Source of the DNA: an uncultured Collinsella sp.
GTDB lineage: Bacteria > Actinomycetota > Coriobacteriia > Coriobacteriales > Coriobacteriaceae
Direction of reading: 5' to 3'
Assembly: GCA_902496115.1 (NCBI GenBank)
Contig: CABUZK010000002.1
Coordinates: 62,001-126,000, forward strand
DNA: 64,000 bases
Position 1 is the stretch's first letter. The number at the start of each line of letters is the position of its first letter. The position numbers and the translations under genes were made by a program. The notes under the pieces are model-generated. The model saw only the letters and a list, made by a program, of their open reading frames with translations, was not told the DNA's origin and did not search any database. Positions 8,590 through 15,879 of this stretch are shown piece after piece.

Positions 8590-10011
8590 ATGACCAACCC
8601 CATGCAGTTCCCCGACGGCTTTGTGTTTGGCGGCGCCACCGCTGCTTACCAGGTTGAGGGCGAGACCCGTACGCACGGCAAGGGCAAAGTGCCCTGGGAC
8701 GATTTCCTGGCTGCTCAGGGTCGCTTCTCCCCCGATCCCGCAAGCGATTTCTACAACAAGTACCCGGTCGATATCGACCTGTGCCAGCGCTTCGGCATCA
8801 ACGGTATCCGTGTCTCCATCGCTTGGAGCCGCATCTTCCCCAGCGGCACTGGTGAGATTAACCCCGAGGGTGTTGCCTTCTATCACGAGCTCTTTGCCAC
8901 CTGCAATAAAGCCGGCGTTATCCCCTATGTCACGCTCGATCACTTCGATACGCCCGAGGCCTTTTACCAGAACGGCGGCGAGGGCTTCCTGACGCGCACG
9001 ACGATCGAGGCCTTTGTCGAGTACGCCAAGTTCTGCTTTGCCGAGTTCACCGAGGTCAAGCACTGGTTTACCTTTAACGAGATTCCCGCGACCGCCGAGG
9101 GCAGCTTTATCGTCGGCAACTGGCCGCACGGCGAGAAGTATCGCCTGGACAAGGCTTTCCAGCTCATGCACAACATGATGGTGGCCCACGCCAAGGCCGT
9201 CGTCGCCTTCCATGAGGGCGGCTTTGAGGGCGAGATCGGCATTGTCCAGAACCTGGAGCCCAAGTATCCCCTCGATCCCAACAGTGCTGCCGACTGCGAG
9301 GCAGCTCGCATGGCCGATGTCATCAACAACCGCTGGGTGCTCGACGCCACTTTCCGCGGCCACTATGCAGCCGACACCATGGAAGCCGCAACCAAGCTGG
9401 CCCATATCGCCGGCGGCGAGCTCGACGTCCGTGACGAGGACATCGCCGCGCTGACCGCCGCGCTCCCCTACAACGATTGCCTGGGCGTCAACACCTACAA
9501 GTGCCAGTTCCTGCGTGCTGCCGAGGGCGAAAACGACATCAACCACAATGGCACCGGCGACAAGGGATCCTCGCGCTGGTTCCTCAAGGGCGTGGGCGAG
9601 TCATGCGTGCGCGAAGGCGTACCCACCACCGATTGGGACTGGATTATCTATCCCGAGGGCCTCTACGACCTGCTGCTCCGCATTAAGAACGATTACCCCA
9701 ACTACAAGAAGATCTACATCACCGAGAACGGCATGGGCTATAAGGACGACTTCGAGGACGGCTTTATCGACGACGCCCCTCGCATCGACTACATGCGTCA
9801 ACATCTCGCATGGATCCTCAAGGCAATCGACGGCGGCGTAAACGTCGACGGCTACTTTGTGTGGTCGCTGCAGGACCAGTTCTCCTGGACCAACGGCTAT
9901 AACAAGCGCTATGGCCTGTTCTACATCGACTTTGAGACCCAGAAGCGCTATCCCAAGGCGAGCGCGTACTGGTACAAGAACGTCGCGGAGACCGGCCTGC
10001 TCATGGCCTAA
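8590..10011 (+). CDS. GH1 6-phospho-beta-galactosidase/glucosidase (module 2)
   Basis: A 473-aa cytoplasmic glycoside hydrolase, partner of the IICB just upstream. Acid/base Glu164 lies in WFTFNEIPA, nucleophile Glu379 in YITENGMGYKD. The C-terminal SWTNGYNKRYGLFYIDFE carries the 6-phosphate-binding Ser/Lys/Tyr of LacG enzymes. An AAAGGATG ribosome site lies 8 bp before the ATG. It is closely similar to the module 1 enzyme along its whole length, so the two modules look like an old duplication. It is followed by a terminator and by palindromes nearly identical to those after module 1. Confidence 0.93.
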   Translation: MTNPMQFPDGFVFGGATAAYQVEGETRTHGKGKVPWDDFLAAQGRFSPDPASDFYNKYPVDIDLCQRFGINGIRVSIAWSRIFPSGTGEINPEGVAFYHELFATCNKAGVIPYVTLDHFDTPEAFYQNGGEGFLTRTTIEAFVEYAKFCFAEFTEVKHWFTFNEIPATAEGSFIVGNWPHGEKYRLDKAFQLMHNMMVAHAKAVVAFHEGGFEGEIGIVQNLEPKYPLDPNSAADCEAARMADVINNRWVLDATFRGHYAADTMEAATKLAHIAGGELDVRDEDIAALTAALPYNDCLGVNTYKCQFLRAAEGENDINHNGTGDKGSSRWFLKGVGESCVREGVPTTDWDWIIYPEGLYDLLLRIKNDYPNYKKIYITENGMGYKDDFEDGFIDDAPRIDYMRQHLAWILKAIDGGVNVDGYFVWSLQDQFSWTNGYNKRYGLFYIDFETQKRYPKASAYWYKNVAETGLLMA

Positions 10012-10033
10012 CTTTTGCCGCATACCCCCTGTC

Positions 10034-10080
10034 GGCCGCATGCGAATCCCTCCACGGGTTCGCATGCGGCCTTTTTGTTT
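10034..10080 (+). terminator. rho-independent terminator of module 2
   Basis: GGCCGCATGCGAA pairs with TTCGCATGCGGCC with a small loop, followed by TTTTTGTTT. This is a very strong stem and T-run, 23 bp after the GH1 stop. Confidence 0.93.
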
Positions 10081-10100
10081 TGGCTCGGCTTGAACGAATC

Positions 10101-10243
10101 TTTGTCTCAATCTGTAACATCTAGCCGAGTATTTCGGCCCTAGCTGTTACAAACCGAGACAAACAGAACGCCCGAGCAGAAATATCTCAATCTGTAACAG
10201 ATATCTGCTCAAATCGAGTCTAGGTGTTACAGATTGAGTTTTT
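10101..10243. repeat. two 63-bp palindromes at 80-bp spacing
   Basis: The units are 10101-10163 and 10181-10243, with the 17-bp spacer CAGAACGCCCGAGCAGA identical to 5274-5290. Over the first ~97 bp this block is nearly identical to 5211-5307, far closer than the flanking paralogous genes. The second unit departs from the family at its last bases: GATTGAG is followed by TTTTTG instead of ACAAA. This is exactly where the accessory island begins. Confidence 0.85.
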
Positions 10244-10324
10244 GATTTGGGAGGTTGAGGATGGGGGATCGCGTGCCGAAAGCATGGTCCCCGGATAAAA
10301 AAGCTCGCCGGCCAGGCCGAAGAC

Positions 10325-10483
10325 ATGGCCCACATCAAGGCAGACCTTTGCCCCTGCTCGCCCGAGCAAAAAGTCATGCCCCTCGATGCGCTCTGCCAGT
10401 CCGGCACCGAGACCCCGCAATGGCGGTGGGATGTGCTGGTCGGAGAGGGCGACCCGCTCTACTGCAAGTCCCGAGAGATCTAA
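10325..10483 (+). CDS. small unrecognised reading frame, possibly a gene remnant
   Basis: Starting at the ATG at 10325, the frame gives 52 residues rich in Cys and Trp (for example DLCPCSPEQKVMPLDALC and PQWRWDVLVGEGDPLYC). The same frame is open back to 10259, where a further Cys/His pair (CRKHG) is encoded. Composition looks protein-like and different from random frames, but there is no clear ribosome site and no family was recognised. It could be the 3' end of a gene cut when the island formed. The rest of 10244-10570 holds no gene. Confidence 0.25.
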   Translation: MAHIKADLCPCSPEQKVMPLDALCQSGTETPQWRWDVLVGEGDPLYCKSREI

Positions 10484-10512
10484 GTATCCGCTGCAAGGTA
10501 TAAGAACGAATT

Positions 10513-10538
10513 GGAGCCCTGGTACATACCGGGGCTCC
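10513..10538. terminator. hairpin downstream of the small membrane gene
   Basis: GGAGCCC(T)GGTA pairs with TACCGGGGCTCC (one bulge). It lies 32 bp after the stop of the minus-strand gene at 10571. It lacks a T-run, so it is a weak candidate. Confidence 0.35.
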
Positions 10539-10570
10539 TCGTGGTAGTGGCTGTCTAATGAATCTGGTGG

Positions 10571-10915
10571 CTAGGCCTCTTCGCCGCCACTGGATTCAGT
10601 TACCGTTTCCTCCTCACTATGTTGCGTCTCTCTCGTAGCCTCATCAACTTCTGTTGACGAATGTGCCTCTTCGTATACTTCGATGTTCGCCTTGAGCATG
10701 GTTGCACTCTGTTCAGCAAGAGCGATCTTCCTCTGGTGCTTGTCGTAGGCATACAGTCCGATTCCACCTGCGACTAGCGTGGCTACAGAACCGATTACTC
10801 CACCCTGGATTCTTCCAACGGAAATCCCGCCCGCTCTGATATTGCTGATCAGCGCCTGAGGCCCACCGAGCTCTTTCGCCAGATGCGACAATTGCGCATA
10901 GTCCCAAGTCGTCAT
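10571..10915 (-). CDS. small membrane protein of unknown function
   Basis: 114 residues from the ATG at 10913-10915, which has GAGG 8 bp upstream; a longer frame to 10939 lacks a site. N-terminus: MTTWDYAQLSHLAKELGG followed by PQALISNIRAGG. Then one hydrophobic, glycine-rich membrane segment at about residues 37-55 (GGVIGSVATLVAGGIGLYAY), then a charged helix, and an acidic Ser/Glu-rich tail. Proteins with this YAxLSxLAKExGGP opening are familiar from mobile regions of Firmicutes and Actinobacteria, but their role is not known to me. It is transcribed away from the XRE gene and shares the control region at 10940-11045 with it. Confidence 0.65.
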   Translation of the reverse strand: MTTWDYAQLSHLAKELGGPQALISNIRAGGISVGRIQGGVIGSVATLVAGGIGLYAYDKHQRKIALAEQSATMLKANIEVYEEAHSSTEVDEATRETQHSEEETVTESSGGEEA

Positions 10916-10998
10916 TGCCTTTTCCTCACTTTCTTTCACTTCAGCACCGCTTCCACTGGGGTGCTCACTTTCGACAGTGCTATCATGCCATCGGTAAA

Positions 10999-11028
10999 TA
11001 AGACGGTATATGTCCTATAATTGTCTTA
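10999..11028. promoter_or_regulatory. promoter with flanking inverted repeat, XRE gene
   Basis: A TATAAT -10 box at 11016-11021 is bracketed by TAAGAC (10999-11004) and GTCTTA (11023-11028). An inverted repeat over a -10 box just upstream of an XRE-like gene is the usual autoregulation layout. A matching -35 box is not obvious. Confidence 0.45.
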
Positions 11029-11045
11029 TCTGTTGTTAATGAGGA

Positions 11046-11957
11046 ATGATTAAGACAATGTACGTCCGCAAAGATCGCCCTAAGGACATTTTTCCAAAGA
11101 GACTCAGCGGTTTGATGGAAAGCTATGAAATAGAAAAGGGGCGCAGAGGCATTAGCAATATCGGCCTTGCGCGTCTGCTCTATCAAAAGCGTAACGGTGC
11201 CGATGATGCCTCGCTAGCCGATGACCGCTATGCAGTGGAAAGGGAGAACGGCCGCAAGGCGATTGCGAGAAAGATCAGCCGATTTCGAAAAGGAGATCAG
11301 TTTCCTCAATGGGATGACCTCGTAGATCTGGCTGACATATTCGGAAAGCCAGTAGGTTTTCTCATCGGGGAGACCGATTGTGATACGTACGAGCTCCAAG
11401 ATATTGCTGACTTCCTTGGTCTCAGCGGCGAGGCTGTTCTGTCCATCGAGCGTATGACGAGAAAAGTTAGTGCGGAGTGGCTTCCGGAACAGTCTGGCGG
11501 CAACGGCGGAGACCATGAGGAATGGGAAAAATACCTCGTGAATGATATGGTCGCGAAGGCGAATGCCGAGCCAGAAGCTTGCAGGGCAGTGCTCAATCGA
11601 ATGCTGACCGCAGCAGCGTTTAAAGACCTTGTGCTCTGCCTGTCTGAGGTCGGCGATGCCCAATACAATCTGCTTATGGAACGCATTGCAAGTGCGGAAA
11701 TAGAACTGAGAGACGCAGACGTACTCAGTGACAACCACCCAGACTCCATCATGGGGCAAATGGCGGCAAAATCCCGATTCAGGGATGCTGCAACACGCCT
11801 GCAGGAAGCGGAAAATGCGGTGAGGTCCAGCAGGTATGCAGCTTATGAATGCCATGTCCGCATCGTTGATGAAATGTTCTCGGATATTACCCAGACTGAC
11901 GCAAATACCGTAGCCAAAGAGCATGTCAAGCAGAGACAGTCAGGTAACCAGGCGTAG
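11046..11957 (+). CDS. XRE-like DNA-binding regulator of the island
   Basis: A 303-aa protein. Residues ~15-110 read as a helix-turn-helix regulator with a long insertion (ISNIGLARLLYQKRNG... ARKISRFRKGDQFPQWDDLVDLADIFGKPVGFLIGE): the Cro/C1 pattern of naming a helical pair, then the fixed xxWDDLVxLADxFxxxVxFLIGE element. The C-terminal ~190 residues are helical and of no family I recognise. Two ATGs (11046 and 11058) compete. GAGGA ends directly before the first, which fits the second better, though at long spacing. Likely controls itself and the divergent small membrane gene. Its 3' end overlaps the decayed gene on the other strand. Confidence 0.75.
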   Translation: MIKTMYVRKDRPKDIFPKRLSGLMESYEIEKGRRGISNIGLARLLYQKRNGADDASLADDRYAVERENGRKAIARKISRFRKGDQFPQWDDLVDLADIFGKPVGFLIGETDCDTYELQDIADFLGLSGEAVLSIERMTRKVSAEWLPEQSGGNGGDHEEWEKYLVNDMVAKANAEPEACRAVLNRMLTAAAFKDLVLCLSEVGDAQYNLLMERIASAEIELRDADVLSDNHPDSIMGQMAAKSRFRDAATRLQEAENAVRSSRYAAYECHVRIVDEMFSDITQTDANTVAKEHVKQRQSGNQA

Positions 11958-12616
11958 CCGTCGTATCGATACGGAAGTGGGTATAAACCGTCCTGCTGCT
12001 TGCATACGTGGTTCCGTTGCCGCCCGTCAGCTTGTAGCAGTTATAGAAGCACTGCGAGTCCGAAACCCCGCTCGAAGGCAGCGCCCAGGTGGCGTCGGCG
12101 TAGATCGTCACCAGCGACGAGCACCCCGAGAAGCAGTAGGTCAGGTCGGTGAGCGCAGACGGGTCGAAGCCTCGGAAGTCCAGCTCGGCGGGCGACGAGC
12201 GCGAAGCGAACGCGAACCGCACGACTTGACACCTGCGAGGTTGCCCAAACCGGAGACCACCTCCAGCGCCGTGCATGAGTAGAAGAGGTGGGTCAGGTTC
12301 ATGGTTGCGAACGTCGCCATGTCTGCCGCGAAGGCGATGCGCTCATCGGCCGCCTGGCCTTCACCTGCTGGATTTCGTCGCGCAGGGCGTCCGCCACCTC
12401 GGCGCTCTTGGCAGCCTCGGCCACTTGCCCCTCAAGCTCCTTGATGCGAGCCTCCTGCTTGGCGAGAAGCGCCTGGTAGCCCCTCTCCGAGTCCACTGCC
12501 TGCGGCTCTTCCGCCTGCGCGACCCCTTCTTGGCCGCCCGCCTGCGCTGCGACCTCTTCCTCGTCGTCGATGCTATGGTCGTCTCCGTCCATGTCGGTCT
12601 GCCTTTCGATTGACAT
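11926..12616 (-). pseudogene. decayed phage-type gene: coiled coil plus DUF285 repeats
   Basis: Three consecutive frames on the minus strand carry one protein. From the ATG at 12614-12616 comes an acidic start and a coiled coil (EEVAAQAGGQEGVAQAEEP, QEARIKELEGQVAEAA) like phage scaffold or minor structural proteins. Around 12360-12340 the similarity moves to a second frame (DERIAFAADMATFATMN, LTHLFYSCTALEVVSGLGN). Around 12230-12200 it moves to a third (SSPAELDFRGFDPSAL, LTYCFSGCSSLVTIYA, down to TPGYLTVSA). The last two parts are DUF285-type leucine-rich repeats. At least two frameshifts break the reading, so this is a relic. Confidence 0.75.
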
Positions 12617-12791
12617 AGGCCAGCACAAACGAACCGTCCCTTAACCATGCAAATAGGCTAAAGGTCGGTCACAAAGTGATGTCATCCAGTCCGTTCGGCA
12701 GTTTGTGACCATTAGCAAGAATTAGAGGCAACGCAACGAGCGAACGCTCGATAATGGTCTAGAATATTGGACTTGACATTTGGGAGGCAAG

Positions 12792-12989
12792 ATGGAGACT
12801 GTGAACCTTATCCTTGGAATTATCGCGTCTATCGCATCCATCGCCGCCGCCGTCATCTCGCTCCAAAACAAGCAAGAGATCAAGTCAATCAAAAAGAGTC
12901 TAAGCGACAACTCGCAGACCGCTACAGGTAAAGTTGCCACAAACGTCGTAGGCAGCAACAACTCGGCGAACATCCATGCTTCGCGATAA
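12792..12989 (+). CDS. small membrane protein, first gene of the ABC-3C cassette
   Basis: 65 residues from ATG 12792, with GGGAGG 5 bp upstream. One N-terminal membrane helix (LILGIIASIASIAAAVISL, about residues 5-23) is followed by a short basic stretch (NKQEIKSIKKSLSDN) and a tail TGKVATNVVGSNNSANIH. The tail motif is repeated with changes at the start of the next gene (IGKVATNITGDSNSYDSHD). Its last 14 nt overlap that gene. TM segments are common N-terminal effector parts in ABC-3C systems, so this may be a membrane effector, or a separated N-terminal part of the CTD protein (inference). Confidence 0.7.
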   Translation: METVNLILGIIASIASIAAAVISLQNKQEIKSIKKSLSDNSQTATGKVATNVVGSNNSANIHASR

Positions 12990-13581
12990 GCCAACGCAGA
13001 CAAGCCAGAGCGCAATTGGAAAGGTCGCCACGAACATAACCGGCGACTCCAATAGCTATGACTCACATGACATAAACATCTACCAGCCCGTCTCGTCTGG
13101 CCCGCACCGGCCGCTTACAAAGACGCTCATGTATAAACTCCTGCAAATCATGATTTCGTCGACTGAGCCAACGGGCGAAGATTTCCCCCTTACGCCTCCG
13201 CCTCCTATAGAGAAGAAGCTGATTTACAACCACGCACCGCGTTACCTAAACATCATCAACGAGTATTCTGAGAACTGCGCTCGTCTCGACAGCGTGATCA
13301 AGGAATTCCCCGACAGCGAAGCCATCATCCAAAGGCTGAACAAGATGTTTGTCAATGTGGCAGACGTTCGCGATGACGGCAAGCTGTGCGTAGGAAACGG
13401 CGATGCACAGCTCAAGCTCATCGAGAACGAGATCTATAACATGATTGTGAATGACGCAAGCTTTCAGGCTGACGAGGTCCCCGAAGAAATCATCAACCAG
13501 TTCTGCGTTGCGTTGATTGCCGTTGCCGTGGCAAAATGCAGAGTCCTTCTGAGGCCAGGTGATGACGATGCTGCTGCTTGA
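12976..13581 (+). CDS. ABC-3C CTD-like component
   Basis: 201 residues. Residues ~10-38 carry a polar N/G/S-rich segment (IGKVATNITGDSNSYDSHD, INIYQ) of the kind seen before effector-linked domains. Residues ~50-195 are helical (IEKKLIYNHAPRYLNIINEY, INQFCVALIAVAVAKCRV) and resemble the C-terminal-domain component of ABC-three-component conflict systems, which couples the ATPase to an effector. No enzymatic effector domain is fused to it. There is no ribosome site right before its ATG, and it overlaps the upstream gene by 14 nt, so translation is probably coupled. The next gene overlaps its 3' end by 23 nt. Confidence 0.65.
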   Translation: MLRDKPTQTSQSAIGKVATNITGDSNSYDSHDINIYQPVSSGPHRPLTKTLMYKLLQIMISSTEPTGEDFPLTPPPPIEKKLIYNHAPRYLNIINEYSENCARLDSVIKEFPDSEAIIQRLNKMFVNVADVRDDGKLCVGNGDAQLKLIENEIYNMIVNDASFQADEVPEEIINQFCVALIAVAVAKCRVLLRPGDDDAAA

Positions 13582-13813
13582 TCGCAATAATGAGCCGACG
13601 AGCACGGTCTATTACATCGCTGCCGCCTTGGATGGCTACATCGACCAGAACCCAGGCTTGGACGCCGGTCAACTCTATGAGGTAACGGCGAACACTCTGG
13701 TCAAGAAAGAAGTGAGCTACGACTTCTTTGTCATGGCTCTGGACTTTCTCTTCCTCCTCGGACGCGTGTCAATAGACGAGAAGGGAGGGCTACATGTTCA
13801 TCAAGTCGCTTAG
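13559..13813 (+). CDS. ABC-3C middle component
   Basis: 84 residues from GTG 13559; ATGs at 13562 and 13568 are alternatives, and GAGG lies 5-10 bp upstream. The protein is compact: MLLLDRNNEPTSTVYYIAAA then a helical stretch with LYEVTANTLVKKEVSYDFF and a C-terminal FLLLGRVSIDEKGGLHV strand pair. This winged-helix-like layout, and its place between a CTD-like gene and a DUF2326 ATPase, fit the small middle components of ABC-3C systems (MC6-like is my guess). It overlaps the ATPase gene by 20 nt, so all four genes form one tightly coupled operon. Confidence 0.7.
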   Translation: MMTMLLLDRNNEPTSTVYYIAAALDGYIDQNPGLDAGQLYEVTANTLVKKEVSYDFFVMALDFLFLLGRVSIDEKGGLHVHQVA

Positions 13814-15518
13814 AATTCGCAAGACAACAACTGACGAAATAGTTCGCGAGGTCTTATTCCACAAGGGTGCCAACCTCATCGTCGATACCGAGGACTCCGA
13901 ATCGCACAATCGCGTTGGAAAAACAACCTTCCTCAAGCTCATTGATATCGCAATGGGCGCCAAGGACAGGAAGCTCATTTACACAGACGCCGACACGGGC
14001 ACGGTGACCGAGGAGCTACGCGATTTCATCGTCACAAACAAGATCGCCGTCGACATGACACTGACATCGGATTTTCCCGATGGCGATGACGTGATTCTCA
14101 CAATCGACCTCTTCCCGAATGGAAGGTACTACATAGACGGCGAAAAGATGGGGCAGAAAGCTTACCAGCAACGACTCAATGTCTTGCTTTTCGGGAACGA
14201 AGCGAATGTGCCCACGTTTCGCCAATTGATCAATTCATTTGTCCGCGTGTCCGTAGGCGGGGATGATAATTCCTTCCTCAAAACCGTTCCCAGCGGCAGC
14301 ACATCCATCTACCGGAGTGTCTACAACGCTCTGTTCGGCATCTCAGATCCGGCGCTCGACAAAAAGCGTGACGACCTCAACAAGGACTTGAACAAGACGC
14401 GTGAGTCCATCAAACGCTATAAGAAAGTCCAGAACGTCGATACGGTCAGCGAGCAGCAGCAGATACTTGCAGGGCTCGAAGCCGAGCATGAAGAAGTCCA
14501 GTGCAAGCTCAACAGCATCATCGACGCCGATGTCTACAGGGCCAACCGCGATGAAATCGCGGCTACACGCACCCGATACGCATCTCTGACACTGCAACTC
14601 TCAGACATAGACTACAGGCTGCAACGAAATGAAGAGGCCCTGCAGACTGCTATGCAAGAGCGCGGTAGACAAGCCGACGTTAATTTGAGCAGACGGTTTT
14701 TCGAGGAAGTCTGTTCGATGATCCCGATGGTGAATGCAACTTTCGAAGAGATGGTCGCATTCAACAACCAGCTCTGCGACAACAAGATTGCCTATTTCGC
14801 GAGTGTGGCAGAAAAACTGAAGGCCGAGCGTGCATCTGTGCAACGTGAAATCAGCCAACTGTCATCGCAGAACAGCCAATTCATGTCATTGGTGGAGCAA
14901 GACCTCATCGATGAGTACGAGTCGCTTCAGGCACGCCTAGTTGAGCTTTCGAGCAGTATCGGCAAATGCCGAGAAGTAATAGATACGCTCAACAGCTTTG
15001 AGGTAGAACAGACCAGCATTGAGGGAAAAATCGCATCGCTTGGCTCGTCTGATGATGGCGACGAGCCGCAATCCAACGATTTTGCTGCAATGATGCTTGC
15101 GTTTAACGCATTCTTCACTCCGCTTGCCAGGGAGTTCAACAACGAATCGCCGCTGCTCGTTTACTATGAAGAGTCGAACAAGTTCCCCGTTGCAATACGT
15201 GATACCGCTGGCTCCAGCACGGGCACACGCAAGTCACTCATCGCCGCATTTGATTTAGCGTATCAGCAGTTTGCAGAATCAAAGGGCATCAAGACTCCGC
15301 GCTTCATAGTGCATGACGTCCTTGAAAACATCGAGGGTAAGGTGTTGCGTGACATAATCGCACGCGCCAGCACAATCAACTGCCAGTACATAGTCGCAGT
15401 CCTTAAGGAGAAGCTCGATTCGTCGCTGATACCAGCCGAGGAGCAGGGTAAACTGCAAATCCTGCAGCTTTCGATTGACGATATGCTTTTCACGCGTGGC
15501 AAAGGTGTTGCGTCGTAG
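13794..15518 (+). CDS. ABC-3C ATPase (DUF2326 family)
   Basis: A 574-aa SMC/RecN-like ABC ATPase. N-terminal strand MFIKSLRIRKTTTDEI, then Walker A in HNRVGKTTFLKLIDIAMGA at about residues 40-58. Coiled coils cover ~190-420 (for example DDLNKDLNKTRESIKRYKKV). The C-terminal DUF2326 region has the signature-like GSSTGTRKSLIAAFDLAY and a Walker B-like RFIVHDVLENIEG. In this family the ATPase senses invasion or nucleic acid structure and, with the middle and CTD components, releases an effector (known from published comparative genomics of ABC-3C). Codon use and GC differ visibly from the flanking core genes. Confidence 0.85.
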   Translation: MFIKSLRIRKTTTDEIVREVLFHKGANLIVDTEDSESHNRVGKTTFLKLIDIAMGAKDRKLIYTDADTGTVTEELRDFIVTNKIAVDMTLTSDFPDGDDVILTIDLFPNGRYYIDGEKMGQKAYQQRLNVLLFGNEANVPTFRQLINSFVRVSVGGDDNSFLKTVPSGSTSIYRSVYNALFGISDPALDKKRDDLNKDLNKTRESIKRYKKVQNVDTVSEQQQILAGLEAEHEEVQCKLNSIIDADVYRANRDEIAATRTRYASLTLQLSDIDYRLQRNEEALQTAMQERGRQADVNLSRRFFEEVCSMIPMVNATFEEMVAFNNQLCDNKIAYFASVAEKLKAERASVQREISQLSSQNSQFMSLVEQDLIDEYESLQARLVELSSSIGKCREVIDTLNSFEVEQTSIEGKIASLGSSDDGDEPQSNDFAAMMLAFNAFFTPLAREFNNESPLLVYYEESNKFPVAIRDTAGSSTGTRKSLIAAFDLAYQQFAESKGIKTPRFIVHDVLENIEGKVLRDIIARASTINCQYIVAVLKEKLDSSLIPAEEQGKLQILQLSIDDMLFTRGKGVAS

Positions 15519-15535
15519 GAGTGACCTGTACTCTC

Positions 15536-15841
15536 CTACTCCCGTATCCCCACCGAGAACTCCCCGCCGAAGTTGTTCACCTCGAACCGCTCGTCAGCCA
15601 CAAGTCCCTCCTTGCTCACACGGCACGCGAACGGAAACAACTCGGCCACGTCCTGCAGTTCCAGGAACGTCCGGTAACTCGACCGGTTTACCAGCATGTC
15701 GGCAAAGACCAAAAACCGCGTAAGCTCGTCATTCAGTTCGATGGGCTCTGCAATCACGTAGTGCCCCCGCCTCACGCGCCGGACAACGCCGAACTGATTG
15801 AGCGATGCCACAATCTTTTCGGAGCCCTTCAGGATGGTCAT
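15536..15841 (-). CDS. uncharacterised protein downstream of the restriction enzyme
   Basis: 101 residues: MTILKGSEKIVASLNQFGVV, RRVRRGHYVIAEPIELNDEL, and an end in EVNNFGGEFSVGIRE. The frame is open 14 codons further upstream (to the restriction gene stop) without another ATG, GTG or TTG. The first half looks like a small winged helix with basic residues (inference). It lies 38 bp after the restriction endonuclease on the same strand and converges on the ABC-3C operon. Role unknown; it could be a regulator or accessory protein of the R-M locus. Confidence 0.45.
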   Translation of the reverse strand: MTILKGSEKIVASLNQFGVVRRVRRGHYVIAEPIELNDELTRFLVFADMLVNRSSYRTFLELQDVAELFPFACRVSKEGLVADERFEVNNFGGEFSVGIRE

Positions 15842-15879
15842 GCGCTTGCGCGCCGCCTCAACGCTCTTATTGTCCCGGC

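Noticed and set aside
10255..10503. 82-aa reading frame on the plus strand
   Set aside because: Arg-rich shadow composition; the other frame at 10325-10483 looks more protein-like, though also weak.
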